Shown piece by piece: positions 9,094-21,780 of a stretch of 64,000 nucleotides of DNA. Numbering within the stretch: the stretch's first letter is position 1; each line of letters opens with the position of its first letter. The DNA comes from Nocardiopsis_C rhodophaea (GTDB lineage: Bacteria > Actinomycetota > Actinomycetes > Streptosporangiales > Streptosporangiaceae), in contig NZ_BAAAPC010000003.1 in assembly GCF_039530945.1 (NCBI RefSeq), positions 124,001 through 188,000 of the forward strand. Direction: 5' to 3'. The position numbers and the translations under genes are program-made. A model generated the notes under the pieces. The model saw only the letters and a program-made list of their open reading frames with translations, did no database searches and had not been told where the DNA came from.

Positions 9094-9210
9094 ATGGAGA
9101 TAGTTCCCTACCTCCTCGACCTTCATCTGGCTCTCATCGCGGAGTTAGCGGAGTCGTTGCCCGAGCCATCACCCCCGCAGCGTCACCCACGTGGGCCGTC
9201 CCATCGCTAG
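9094..9210 (+). other. Possible 38-codon small ORF in an otherwise gene-free stretch (8999-9277)
   Basis: Between the terminator at 8998 and the hairpin at 9278 the only thing seen is a short frame starting at ATG 9094 with GGAG five bases upstream. Its first half would form a Leu-rich helix (PYLLDLHLALIAELAESL) and it ends at TAG 9208-9210. No family is recognised. It may be a remnant of a larger gene or chance. Confidence 0.2.
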
Positions 9211-9277
9211 GGGAACGGGCCGGTGGGGTGCTTGTATCGGTCTGATCCGTCCAGGCCTCGCCGGCGTATCGGAACGG

Positions 9278-9314
9278 CTGAGGCCCGCCTCCTCTGTGGG
9301 GAGGCGGGCCTCAG
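9278..9314 (-). terminator. 15-bp hairpin downstream of the frameshifted nuclease gene
   Basis: CTGAGGCCCGCCTCC (9278-9292) and GGAGGCGGGCCTCAG (9300-9314) form a perfect 15-bp stem with a 7-base loop, 38 bp past the end of the minus-strand gene. It is almost identical to the hairpin at 10323-10362 on the other side of the gene, including part of the flanking sequence. Confidence 0.75.
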
Positions 9315-9352
9315 GTGCGATGACGTTCAGGGGATGCCGGAACCGCGACGAC

Positions 9353-10224
9353 TCAGGCGAAGAGCTCCTCGACCTCGCGGACCGTGGCCGCTCGCCGAAC
9401 CCACTCACTGAGCAGGTCGAGATCGGTGCATTCCCGGATGCGCTTCTGCTGCTCGGCCTCGACCTTGAGTCCGCGGGCTTCGAGGAAAAGGATGATCGCC
9501 TCGGCCTCGCCCTCAGCGATGTGCTTGCGGGCGAAGTCCGTCTGCCACTCGTAGGTACCGGTCGCCATCAGGGCCTCCCACGTCTTCTGTGCCGCTGAGC
9601 TGAGCTTGGACACGATGTAGTCATTGTAGATAAGGGATCGGTCTTCGGGGACGGTGTCCAGTGCGTACTGGACAGCCTTGAGCACCGCCTCGTTATCGCC
9701 GTGCGCCGACGCCGACAGTACGGCCAGTTCCGGGGACGAGCGCGCCTGCTCCCAGTCTTCGACCACCGGGATGTGGTTCGGCCCTAGCGCCCAGGGGCGG
9801 AGGACCATGCCGTTCGGGTCGTCCTCGATCTCGATCGGGGTGCAGGCCCACGCCGCTGTTCTTTCGTCCGGGCACAGCACCAGCAGCTTGACCGGGCGGC
9901 GGAGTTGGGCTCGGAGGGTGCAGACGTGCACCGGCCAGGTGAACGCTTGTCGCGGTCCTCTCTGAGTTGGATTTCGACGACGACGGCCAGTCTCGTGCGG
10001 CTGTCTCTCAGCTGGACGGCGGCGGGCTCGCGGCCATCGGTCAGCTGGACGACACCGTCGGCCCGGTAGGAGACGGGCGTGAGCTGGGGTAGGTCCGGGC
10101 AGCCCAGGATCGCCTCGGTGTATTCGGGGAGCTCGACGTTGAAGACGTCGCGCAGGAGTTCGGGGGCGAGCTCGGGGCGGTCGTGGAACAGGCGGACTAA
10201 CAGTTCGTGCTCGAATGAGGGCAT
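9353..10224 (-). pseudogene. Rpn-like / PD-(D/E)XK-type nuclease-related gene broken by a frameshift
   Basis: Two overlapping minus-strand frames together make one protein of about 290 aa. The first (from ATG 10224) gives FEHELLVRLFHDRPELAPELL, a YRADGVVQL strand and LAVVVEIQL, a possible PD-(D/E)XK core (D...E-x-Q). It then loses similarity after DRDKR. The second frame continues as FTWPVHVC...RPVKLLVLCPDE and runs to the stop at 9353, ending with an EGEAEAIILFLEARGL helix typical of Rpn-like proteins. One missing base near 9943-9946 restores a single frame. It could be true inactivation or an assembly error in this draft sequence. Family members are often variable, mobile-associated genes. 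Confidence 0.75.
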
Positions 10225-10322
10225 GCCGGGACAGTACCGACGGTGATGGATCGATTCCGAAGAATTAATAAGAATACGTCTACCTGGACTTTTGTCCCCG
10301 GATTAGGGTGCGTCCGGAAATG

Positions 10323-10362
10323 ACTGAGGCCCGCCTCCCTCGGTCGGGAGGCGGGCCTCAGT
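10323..10362 (-). terminator. 17-bp hairpin terminator of metK
   Basis: ACTGAGGCCCGCCTCCC and GGGAGGCGGGCCTCAGT form a perfect 17-bp stem with a 6-base loop, 32 bp beyond the metK stop on the minus strand. It may also serve the opposite side. Confidence 0.8.
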
Positions 10363-10394
10363 CGTGTGGCGTTGCGCCGACGATCGAGCGGCTT

Positions 10395-11588
<1,194 letters not shown>

Positions 11589-11846
11589 GTTACGTGACTC
11601 CTTGCAGCGGCTGCTGGCTGACAGTTGTCGGATCGGCACGGCACTCGCCGAGGCGGTGGGGGTCCCCGGTGATAACCGACCGAATCACTTGGTTTATTGG
11701 CTTCACTGTAGTGGGGCTTCCACCACCGTGGTGTGAGCGCGGGATGTGGGCGATCCGCGTCGGCCGCCCCAAAAGGACGGCCGCATGCCGAGGCACGCTT
11801 GCGGAACGCCACCTCCAACGTCTCTGACCGCAGTGTGACGCACAGG

Positions 11847-11902
11847 GCACCGGAAAATCCAGACTTACAGGCATACCGGGTTTGATCTGGGATTTTCCGT
11901 GC
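11847..11902 (-). terminator. Inverted repeat between coaBC and metK
   Basis: CGGAAAATCCAGA (11851-11863) pairs with TCTGGGATTTTCCG (11886-11899) apart from one bulged base, and flanking GCAC/GTGC extends the stem. It is 35 bp downstream of the coaBC stop and could terminate coaBC transcription or act in the metK leader. The paired AAAATC/GATTTT core makes it less GC-rich than most terminators here. Confidence 0.55.
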
Positions 11903-11936
11903 CGCACAGCGAAACGAGGTTGCTGCCCACGCAACA

Positions 11937-13175
11937 CTACCGCTGGGTATCTCCACGGAGCGTCGGGGTCAGGCGGTCGGCGACGAGATCCCAGACACGG
12001 TCGGCCAGGGCCTCCTTGGGGCCCTGGGGGATCTCGGTGGCCGAGCCGTCCGCCCCCAACACGACGGCCTGGTTGTCCTCGGTCCCGAACGCTTTGCCGC
12101 CGCCCACCTGGTTGACGACGAGGAGGTCGCAGCCCTTGCGGGCGAGCTTCTGCCGCCCATGCTCCAGCACGCGGTCGGTTTCGGCGGCGAAGCCGACGAT
12201 GAGCTGCCCGACGTGGGCGCGCTCGCGGGTGAGCCCGGCGAGGATGTCGGGGTTCTCCACCAGTTCGATCGGTGCGGGATCGGTTCCGACCTGCTTCTTG
12301 ATTTTGCCGGGGGCGCGCTGCGCGGGGCGGAAGTCGGCGACGGCGGCGGCCATCACCACGACATCGGCCTTGTCGCTCTCGGCCCGCACGGCCTCCTGCA
12401 GCTCGACGGCGGAGCGGACCCGGCGCACGTCCGCGCCCGGCGGCTCGGGCAGGGTGACGTTGGCCGAGAGAAGTGTCACGTCGGCGCCCCGGGCGATCGC
12501 GGTGGCCGCCAGGGCGTACCCCTGGCGGCCCGACGAGCGGTTGCCGAGGTAGCGGACGGGGTCGATGTCCTCGCGCGTGCCGCCGGCCGTGATGAGGACG
12601 CGCCGCCCGGCAAGGTCGGGTTCGAGCCCGCCGCGCGCCAAAACGCGCCGCCCGGCGGCGAACAGGTCGGCGGGGTCCGGCAGGCGCCCCCGCCCGGTGT
12701 CGGCACCGGTGAGCCGCCCCACGGCGGGATCGAGCACAATGGCGCCGCGCGCGCGAAGCGTCGCGACGTTGGCCTGGGTTGCCGGGTGCTCCCACATCTC
12801 GGTGTGCATCGCCGGGGCGAAGACCACCGGACATCGCGCGGTGAGCAGCGTGTTGGTCAGGAGGTCGTCGGCGAGGCCGTGGGCGGCCTTGGCCAGCAGG
12901 TCGGCGGTGGCCGGAGCGACGAACACCAGGCCGGCGCGCTGCCCGATGCGGACGTGCGGTACCTCGTGTACCGCGTCCCAGACGCCGGTGGCCACCGGGC
13001 GGCCGGACAGCGCGGCCCAGGTGGGCTCACCGACGAACCGCAGCGCGTCAGCGGTCGGGACGACCTGGACACTGTGCCCGGACTCGGTGAAGAGGCGCAG
13101 CAGCTCGCACACCTTGTAGGCGGCGATTCCGGCGCCGACTCCCAGGACGACCTCGGGTGGGTTTTCGGTAGTCAC
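11937..13175 (-). CDS. coaBC: Bifunctional phosphopantothenoylcysteine decarboxylase/phosphopantothenate-cysteine ligase
   Basis: A 412-aa fusion enzyme for two successive steps of coenzyme A synthesis. The N-terminal half is the FMN-dependent decarboxylase (VGAGIAAYK opening, FVAPATADLLAK, and the PAMHTEMW block with its conserved Asn/His region). The C-terminal half is the ligase, with LITAGGTREDIDPVRYLGNRSSG and the KIKKQ nucleotide-contact segment. The length is normal. It lies 45 bp downstream of rpoZ on the minus strand in the conserved actinobacterial order gmk-rpoZ-coaBC-metK. Confidence 0.96.
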   Translation of the reverse strand: MTTENPPEVVLGVGAGIAAYKVCELLRLFTESGHSVQVVPTADALRFVGEPTWAALSGRPVATGVWDAVHEVPHVRIGQRAGLVFVAPATADLLAKAAHGLADDLLTNTLLTARCPVVFAPAMHTEMWEHPATQANVATLRARGAIVLDPAVGRLTGADTGRGRLPDPADLFAAGRRVLARGGLEPDLAGRRVLITAGGTREDIDPVRYLGNRSSGRQGYALAATAIARGADVTLLSANVTLPEPPGADVRRVRSAVELQEAVRAESDKADVVVMAAAVADFRPAQRAPGKIKKQVGTDPAPIELVENPDILAGLTRERAHVGQLIVGFAAETDRVLEHGRQKLARKGCDLLVVNQVGGGKAFGTEDNQAVVLGADGSATEIPQGPKEALADRVWDLVADRLTPTLRGDTQR

Positions 13176-13220
13176 GGCAGGACTCTAGCCAGGCGGGCCC
13201 GCGCGGTGGCGGGCCGCCCC

Positions 13221-13487
13221 TCAGGAACCCTCGTAGGGCTCAGCGGTGAGCAGCCCGGACCTGACCTCGCGCAGCGCGATGGACAGGGCCTTCTCCTGGA
13301 CCTGGGTCTCGACCAGCGGGCCGACGTACTCCAGCAGGCCCTCGCCCAGCTGGGCGTAGTAGGCGTTGATCTGCCGGGCGCGCTTGGACGCCATGGTGAC
13401 CAGGCTGTACTTGCTGTCGACGCACTCCAGGAGCTCGTCGATGGGCGGGTTGGTGATGCCTTCGGCGACGGCCTCGGTGCCAGCCAC
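13221..13487 (-). CDS. rpoZ: RNA polymerase omega subunit
   Basis: An 88-aa omega subunit which assists assembly of RNA polymerase by latching the beta' subunit. It contains NPPIDELLECVDSKYSLVTM and the SKRARQINAYYAQL helix, which are the conserved omega signatures. Position between gmk and coaBC is the usual one in actinomycetes. The start ATG 13487 has an AGAGGGGA site upstream. Confidence 0.96.
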   Translation of the reverse strand: MAGTEAVAEGITNPPIDELLECVDSKYSLVTMASKRARQINAYYAQLGEGLLEYVGPLVETQVQEKALSIALREVRSGLLTAEPYEGS

Positions 13488-13580
13488 GTGGGTCCCCTCT
13501 GGACAGTCGGCGGCCCCATAACGGGACCTGCGGGTTTTGGTATTCGTTATGCAGACTAGCCGACGCGGGCGCGTCGGTTA

Positions 13581-14177
13581 TCACATCTGCGGCGCAAGGA
13601 TCAACGCTAGCAGTTCATCCCGCACATCCTCGACGGACGTGTTGGTGAGGCTGCGGTCGAACTCCTTCTCCGCGGCGAGCTCCTCGCGGGCGGTCTCCAG
13701 CCGACGCTGGACCACCTCCGCGGACTCGGTCCCCCGCCCGGTCAGGCGGCGTACCAGCTCCTCCCAGGACGGCGGGGCCAGGAAGACGTGGAACGCCCCG
13801 GGCATGTTCCTCCGCACCTGGCGGGCGCCCTGCAGGTCGATCTCCAGCAGCACCGGCACTCCGGCGCGCAGACGCTCCTCGACCGGGCGGCGCGGGGTGC
13901 CGTAGCGGTTGCCCGCGAACTCGGCCCACTCCAGCAGTCCGCCCTCGGCGACCATCCGGTCGAACTCGGCGTCGCTGACGAAGTGGTACTCCACCCCGTC
14001 GGTCTCCCCCGGACGCGGCGGACGCGTGGTCACCGACACCGACAGCCACACCTCGGGGTGGCGTTCCCGGATCTCCCGCACGATCGTGCTCTTGCCCACT
14101 CCGGAGGGACCGGACAGGACGGTGAGACGTTTCGCCGACACGCTCTGGTCGGCGCCGGTGGCGGATTCCGTAGGCAC
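13581..14177 (-). CDS. gmk: Guanylate kinase
   Basis: A 198-aa guanylate kinase (GMP + ATP to GDP + ADP). The P-loop GPSGVGKST follows LTVLS near the N terminus. SVSVTTRPPRPGETDGVEYHF and EFAGNRYGTP form the GMP-binding region. GTG 14177 gives a short 14-residue lead-in before the core. An internal GTG nearer the P-loop is possible, as the ribosome-binding site at 14177 is weak. Transcription probably starts in the 395-bp gap upstream, where a TATAAA box follows a structured element (14359-14433). Confidence 0.95.
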   Translation of the reverse strand: MPTESATGADQSVSAKRLTVLSGPSGVGKSTIVREIRERHPEVWLSVSVTTRPPRPGETDGVEYHFVSDAEFDRMVAEGGLLEWAEFAGNRYGTPRRPVEERLRAGVPVLLEIDLQGARQVRRNMPGAFHVFLAPPSWEELVRRLTGRGTESAEVVQRRLETAREELAAEKEFDRSLTNTSVEDVRDELLALILAPQM

Positions 14178-14358
14178 GTGAAGATCAAACTCTCGATGTC
14201 GCGGGTCGCTGGCGCGTGACGGGCCGGGCGGGCGCCGCACGGTGCGACAGCGTGCGGATGCGTCCGCGACGTGCTGTGCCGCCGGCCGGGGTCGACGCGG
14301 GGTCGACGCGAGGCGGCGGTCCGGTGCGCGGACTGTGGATGATTGGTCTTTTATACCA

Positions 14359-14433
14359 CTGTGCCGCGGCGCGGCTGACGGAGTTGCCCCGGATCCACCA
14401 GGGCTCCTCCGTCGGCACCGCACCGCGGCACAG
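14359..14433 (-). other. Highly structured element between mihF and gmk
   Basis: The gap 14178-14572 has no gene but contains a nested inverted repeat. CTGTGCCGCGG-C-GCGG at 14359-14374 pairs with its near-exact complement ending at 14433, GACGGAG pairs with CTCCGTC inside that, and GCCCC pairs with GGGC at the tip. Read on the minus strand it lies about 140 bp past mihF and just before a TATAAAAG sequence that could be the gmk -10 region. I do not recognise it as a known riboswitch class; a factor-independent terminator without a T tract is the simplest reading. Confidence 0.55.
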
Positions 14434-14572
14434 GGCGTCCGCTACACGTTGTGTCGGCCGCCGTCGGCGGTCGACCGGCTACAGCGTCAGGTCCAGCGCC
14501 CGGACTCGCGTTCGGTCACCGGACCTCCGCGCGATTCCCACCGACAGTGGGGAACCGCACAGACGCCGATCG

Positions 14573-14896
14573 CTACTCGGTCTTTTCGCCGAATTCCTTC
14601 TCCAGGGACGAGCGCTGGTTAGCGCCCAGCCCCCGGACGCGGCGGGACTCGGCGATGTTCAGTCGCTCCATGATCTGCTTGGCGCGGACCTTGCCGACGC
14701 CGGGGAGCGACTCAAGCAGAGCAGAGACCTTCATCTTGCCGATGACGTCATCGGTCTGTCCGTCGGCGAGAACCTCGGAGAGGCTGATGCCGCCGTGCTT
14801 CAGCTTGCTCTTGACTTCCGCGCGCTCTTTTCTGGCCTTTGCGGCTTTCTCCAGAGCCGCGGCGCGCTGTTCGGGTGTGAGGGGAGGAAGGGCCAC
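14573..14896 (-). CDS. mihF: Actinobacterial integration host factor (mIHF/sIHF)
   Basis: A 107-aa nucleoid-associated DNA-binding protein, unrelated in sequence to the enteric IHF. The hallmark SALLESLPGVGKVRAKQIMERLNIAESRRVRGLG helix-two-turn-helix (residues about 58-92) is complete, preceded by the charged KAAKARKERAEVKSKLK helix. It shapes the chromosome and influences development and secondary metabolism in Streptomyces. GTG 14896 has a GAGGTGA site upstream. It sits between pyrF and gmk, the usual actinobacterial position. Confidence 0.96.
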   Translation of the reverse strand: MALPPLTPEQRAAALEKAAKARKERAEVKSKLKHGGISLSEVLADGQTDDVIGKMKVSALLESLPGVGKVRAKQIMERLNIAESRRVRGLGANQRSSLEKEFGEKTE

Positions 14897-15251
14897 GCCG
14901 GGTCACCTCGGTTTTCTCTCGTTTGTAGAGGGCGGACGCCTGCGCAAGTTAGTAGGTTCCGACCCTGTTCGGCAACGCAAAGTGGCCTTTCAAGCGGCTT
15001 TTCCTCAAACTAACTACTTTCTGTAGCCGACCGACTGCACACAGGTGCGAAACTTGCCGCTTTTCGCCCCCTCGCGAGAGATAACCGTTTCGGTTTCCCA
15101 GCCGGTGAAAGCGAGTGCCGCAGGTCACAAGCCTCCTCCCCGGGCTCCATTTCGGACATGCCGGTTTTGTCGCCCGCCGTGACCGGATCCGGCCACATCC
15201 GGGACCGAGTTCCCGATCACCCGAGCCGGCCCGGACACCCGGAGGGGGTCC
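14897..15251. other. Intergenic region upstream of mihF (355 bp)
   Basis: No gene is seen. The stretch next to mihF is less GC-rich than its surroundings, with TAACTACTTT-type sequence on the minus strand that may carry the mihF promoter. The pyrF-proximal part contains only short GC repeats (CCGGATCCGG and CCGGCCACATCCGG). Confidence 0.4.
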
Positions 15252-15956
15252 TCACGACGATGGGGTCGCCTGCGCGCGGCGCAGCGCCGCCGCGATCGAC
15301 GCCGCAGCGGCGCCGGGGTCGGCCGCGCGGGTGATGGGGCGACCGATGACGAGCAGGTCGGCTCCGGCCTCGACCGCCTCCTCCGGCGTCGCCACCCGGG
15401 CCTGGTCGCCTCTCTCCGCCCCCGCCGGGCGCACCCCCGGTGTGATCAGCGTGATGTCGGGGCCCACCTCCGCGCGCAGGGAGGCGACCTCCCACGGCGA
15501 GCAGACCAGCGCCCGCGCCCCCGACTCCACGGCCAGCACCGCGAGCCGCCGGGCGGTCTCCGACGCCGGGCCGCGCATCCCGATCTCGTCCAGCGCCTTC
15601 TCGTCCAGCGACGTGAGAACCGTCACCGCCGCGATCTGGGTCTGCGGAGCCGCCTCCACCGCCGCCTTGACCATGTCCCGGCCACCGGCCGCGTGCACCG
15701 TCAGGATCGACGGCTTGAAGCGGGCGATGTTGCGCGCCGCCCCGGCCACGGTGGCCGGGATGTCGTGGAGCTTCAGGTCGAGGAAGACCTCAACCTTGTT
15801 GGCCCCGCGAACGGTGGTGATCACCTCGGGGCCGTAGCGCAGGTACAGCTCCAGCCCCACCTTGACCGTGCTGACGTGCGGCGCCACGGCCGACGCCCAT
15901 CGGGCTGCTGTCTCGATCTCGGGTGCGTCGATAGCGACGGCGATTGGCGCGGCCAC
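15252..15956 (-). CDS. pyrF: Orotidine 5'-phosphate decarboxylase
   Basis: A 234-aa enzyme making UMP from OMP, the last de novo step. The catalytic lysine/aspartate tetrad is visible in FLDLKLHDIPATV, and the phosphate-binding end reads VIGRPITRAADPGAAA. VAIDAPE is the first strand of the barrel. GTG 15956 has GGAG seven bases upstream. It is the distal gene of the pyrimidine cluster, 294 bp after pyrD; that gap holds an A/C-rich ACACAAACACAAACAC tract and no gene. Confidence 0.95.
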   Translation of the reverse strand: MAAPIAVAIDAPEIETAARWASAVAPHVSTVKVGLELYLRYGPEVITTVRGANKVEVFLDLKLHDIPATVAGAARNIARFKPSILTVHAAGGRDMVKAAVEAAPQTQIAAVTVLTSLDEKALDEIGMRGPASETARRLAVLAVESGARALVCSPWEVASLRAEVGPDITLITPGVRPAGAERGDQARVATPEEAVEAGADLLVIGRPITRAADPGAAAASIAAALRRAQATPSS

Positions 15957-16250
15957 GATCGTTCTCCTTACGTGTCGCAGTGCGAGCGAATGCTGATGCA
16001 GGGGTTGTGTGCGCGGAGCACCGCCGGGAGCGGCGCGTCCGCCTACGGATGGACAGACACGGATACGGCTACAAGACACAAACACAAACACTGTCACTGA
16101 CACACTGCCACCTGCGATTCCCCGGTTCGCCCGGTTCATGCGTGTGGCAGCGATGATGCTTGTACGGCGCCCAGACGGCGCCAGCCGCGCGAACCTGGTC
16201 GGATGACCCTCCCGAGCCTGGTTCGGTCCTGTGGCGCCGCAGGGACCGTT

Positions 16251-17213
16251 TCAGAGCGCCGCGGATGTGTTTCCCAGTGCGGCCCCCATCGGTCGGTGCG
16301 CGGTCCCGATGAGGTCGGCGACCCGCTTCACCCCCCGGTCGTCCAGCGTCTCCTCCAGTTCACGCAGGATGCGCACACACGCCGAGGGGTCGGCGAAGTT
16401 CATCGTCCCCACTGCGACCGCCGAGGCCCCAGCCGCCAGGAATTCCAGCACGTCGGCCCCGGTGCGCACCCCGCCCATGCCGATGATCGGCACGTGCGGC
16501 AGAGCGGCGTGCACTTCGTAGACGCAGCCCACGGCGATCGGGCGGATGGCCGGCCCTGACAGTCCGCCCATCCCCCCGGCGACCGCCGGGCGCAGCGTCC
16601 CCGGGTCGATGGTCATCCCGCGCACCGAGTTGACCATCGACAGGCCGTCGCCCCGCGCCTCGACGCACGCCGTCGCCAGCCCGACCAGGTCGGGCACGTC
16701 CGGCGCGAGCTTGGCGAAGACCGGGACGTCGGAGCGCGTGTGCGAGCGGACCGCGTTCACCACCCGCGCCGCCTCCTCGGGGTCGTCGGCGAAATGCCGC
16801 CCCTGCCCCGCCGGGTTCGGGCACGAGAGGTTAACCTCGATCACGTCGACCCCCGGCGCGTCGGAGATCCGCCGCGCCAGCTCACCGTACTCACCGGCGC
16901 TGCCCCCGGCGACGGAGACCACGGCCCGCCCGCCCCGGGAGATCAGCCACGGCAGGTCGCGCTGGAGTAGCACGTCGACACCGGGTCCCTGCAGCCCGGT
17001 GGCGCTCAGCATGCCGCTGGGCGTCTCGGCGACGCGCGGGGCGGGGCGGCCCGCGCGCGGCTCCAGCATGACCGACTTCGTCGTCACCGCGCCGATCCGC
17101 GCGATGTCGAAGTACTGGGCCAGCTCCCGCCCGCTGCCCGCGCAGCCGGCCGCCGTCATGACGGGGTTCTCCAGTTCCACGTTGCTCAGCCGAGTCCGCA
17201 GATCAGGGCTCAT
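16251..17213 (-). CDS. pyrD: Dihydroorotate dehydrogenase, class 1B catalytic subunit
   Basis: A 320-aa FMN barrel oxidising dihydroorotate to orotate. The class 1 signature NLSCPNPAGQG contains the Cys used as catalytic base; class 2 enzymes have Ser. GMGGVRTGADVLEFL is the FMN phosphate site. The adjacent pyrK marks it as the NAD-linked type 1B heterotetramer rather than the membrane quinone-linked class 2 enzyme common in streptomycetes. ATG 17213 is chosen for family length and an upstream GGCGCC-flanked purine site. Confidence 0.94.
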   Translation of the reverse strand: MSPDLRTRLSNVELENPVMTAAGCAGSGRELAQYFDIARIGAVTTKSVMLEPRAGRPAPRVAETPSGMLSATGLQGPGVDVLLQRDLPWLISRGGRAVVSVAGGSAGEYGELARRISDAPGVDVIEVNLSCPNPAGQGRHFADDPEEAARVVNAVRSHTRSDVPVFAKLAPDVPDLVGLATACVEARGDGLSMVNSVRGMTIDPGTLRPAVAGGMGGLSGPAIRPIAVGCVYEVHAALPHVPIIGMGGVRTGADVLEFLAAGASAVAVGTMNFADPSACVRILRELEETLDDRGVKRVADLIGTAHRPMGAALGNTSAAL

Positions 17214-17322
17214 CCCCGGGGCGCCTTTCCTGTCCGGTGGGGTACGGGTGCGGGGGTGCCGCGACCAGCCGGCACACGGCGGTCGGGGCACGCGGGGCGT
17301 CGGCCGCCGGAGCCGCGGCCCC

Positions 17323-18216
17323 TCACCCGGCTTCCCGATCGGTGACGTCGCTGTCGTGGTGCGCCTTCCAGCCCGGCGCGCCCAGGGCGTCGAACGGGAT
17401 CGTGCCCACGTCGTCGAAGCGCACGCGCTCGCCGCGGAACACCGGCCCGTCCATGCAGGTGCGCACCATCCGGGTGATGCCGTCCTCGCCCACGACCGGG
17501 ATCACGCAGGTCATGCACAGCCCGGTCCCGCAGGCCATCGTCTCCTCCACCGCGACCTGCACCGGGATGCCGTGCGCCGAGGCCACAGCGGTGACCTCGC
17601 GCAGCATCGGCATCGGCCCGCAGGAGTAGACCACGTCGGACCGCGCGTCCTCGATCACCCGCCCGAGGGCGTCGGTGACCGTGCCGTGCACACCGAAGGA
17701 GCCGTCGTCGGTGGTGAAGGTCGCGGTCTCGGCGACCCGGCGGGCGGTGATGGCACTGAACACCCGGTCGGCCGAGGCCGCGCCGAGGACGAAGTCGACC
17801 CGGCACCCTCGGCGGCGCAGGGAGAGCGCCAGCGGGAAGAGCGGGGCCGCGCCGGAGCCGCCCCCGGCCAGCACGCAGTTGACCGGGTCGCGGGGAAGCG
17901 GGAAGGGGCGTCCCAGCGGCCCGACGATGTCGAGCAGGTCGCGCGAGCGCCGCTCGGACAGCCACGCCGTACCCTGGCCGCGCACCGAGAACAGGAACTC
18001 CACGGTGCCGCCGTAGTCGGGCTTGACGTCGTGGATGGCGAACGGACGGCGCAGCAGCGCGCTGGACTGCTCCCCGCCGACCGCCACCGACACGAACTGT
18101 CCGGCGCGGAACCGCTCGGCGATGCCCGGTGCCACCACGGTGATCGCGTAGTAGGCGTCCACCCGCCGCACGGTCAGCACCGGGCAGCGGATCTGGACCG
18201 GTCCCTGCTCACTCAT
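17323..18216 (-). CDS. pyrK: Dihydroorotate dehydrogenase electron-transfer subunit
   Basis: A 297-aa FAD/[2Fe-2S] protein that passes electrons from PyrD to NAD+. The RRPFAIHDV motif binds FAD, the GGGSGAAPLFPLAL loop binds NAD, and the cluster ligands are ACGTGLCMTC with a fourth Cys in VRTCMDG. ATG 18216 follows GGGAGG. It is separated by 238 bp from carB upstream, with no gene in between, and by 109 bp from pyrD. Confidence 0.94.
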   Translation of the reverse strand: MSEQGPVQIRCPVLTVRRVDAYYAITVVAPGIAERFRAGQFVSVAVGGEQSSALLRRPFAIHDVKPDYGGTVEFLFSVRGQGTAWLSERRSRDLLDIVGPLGRPFPLPRDPVNCVLAGGGSGAAPLFPLALSLRRRGCRVDFVLGAASADRVFSAITARRVAETATFTTDDGSFGVHGTVTDALGRVIEDARSDVVYSCGPMPMLREVTAVASAHGIPVQVAVEETMACGTGLCMTCVIPVVGEDGITRMVRTCMDGPVFRGERVRFDDVGTIPFDALGAPGWKAHHDSDVTDREAG

Positions 18217-18454
18217 CGGGACCTCCCGCCGGCGCGGCCGCCCCGCTGTACTGGCGGCGGGGGCGAGGGAGTGTTCCCCGCACGGTTCCGGATCAGCGAG
18301 CGTCGCACTGGTGGACGCGCACCCGGAATGGTGCGGGAAACACGGCCGAAGGGCGCCGGTGTCCCAGCCCGTCGTCCACGGGACGGGGGTGCTCCCCCGC
18401 TCGCAGCGATCTCCTCACGTCCGGTCACCGGCGCGCCCCTCGCTCCCTACGTGC

Positions 18455-21772
<3,318 letters not shown>

Positions 21773-21780
21773 GGTTTCCT

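Noticed and set aside
11589..11936. SAM riboswitch expected before metK
   Set aside because: No SAM-I, SAM-II or SAM-IV core could be found; only an inverted repeat is present.
14359..14433. c-di-AMP (ydaO) riboswitch
   Set aside because: A CCGTCAGC string recalls the ydaO consensus, but the rest of the conserved core is missing.
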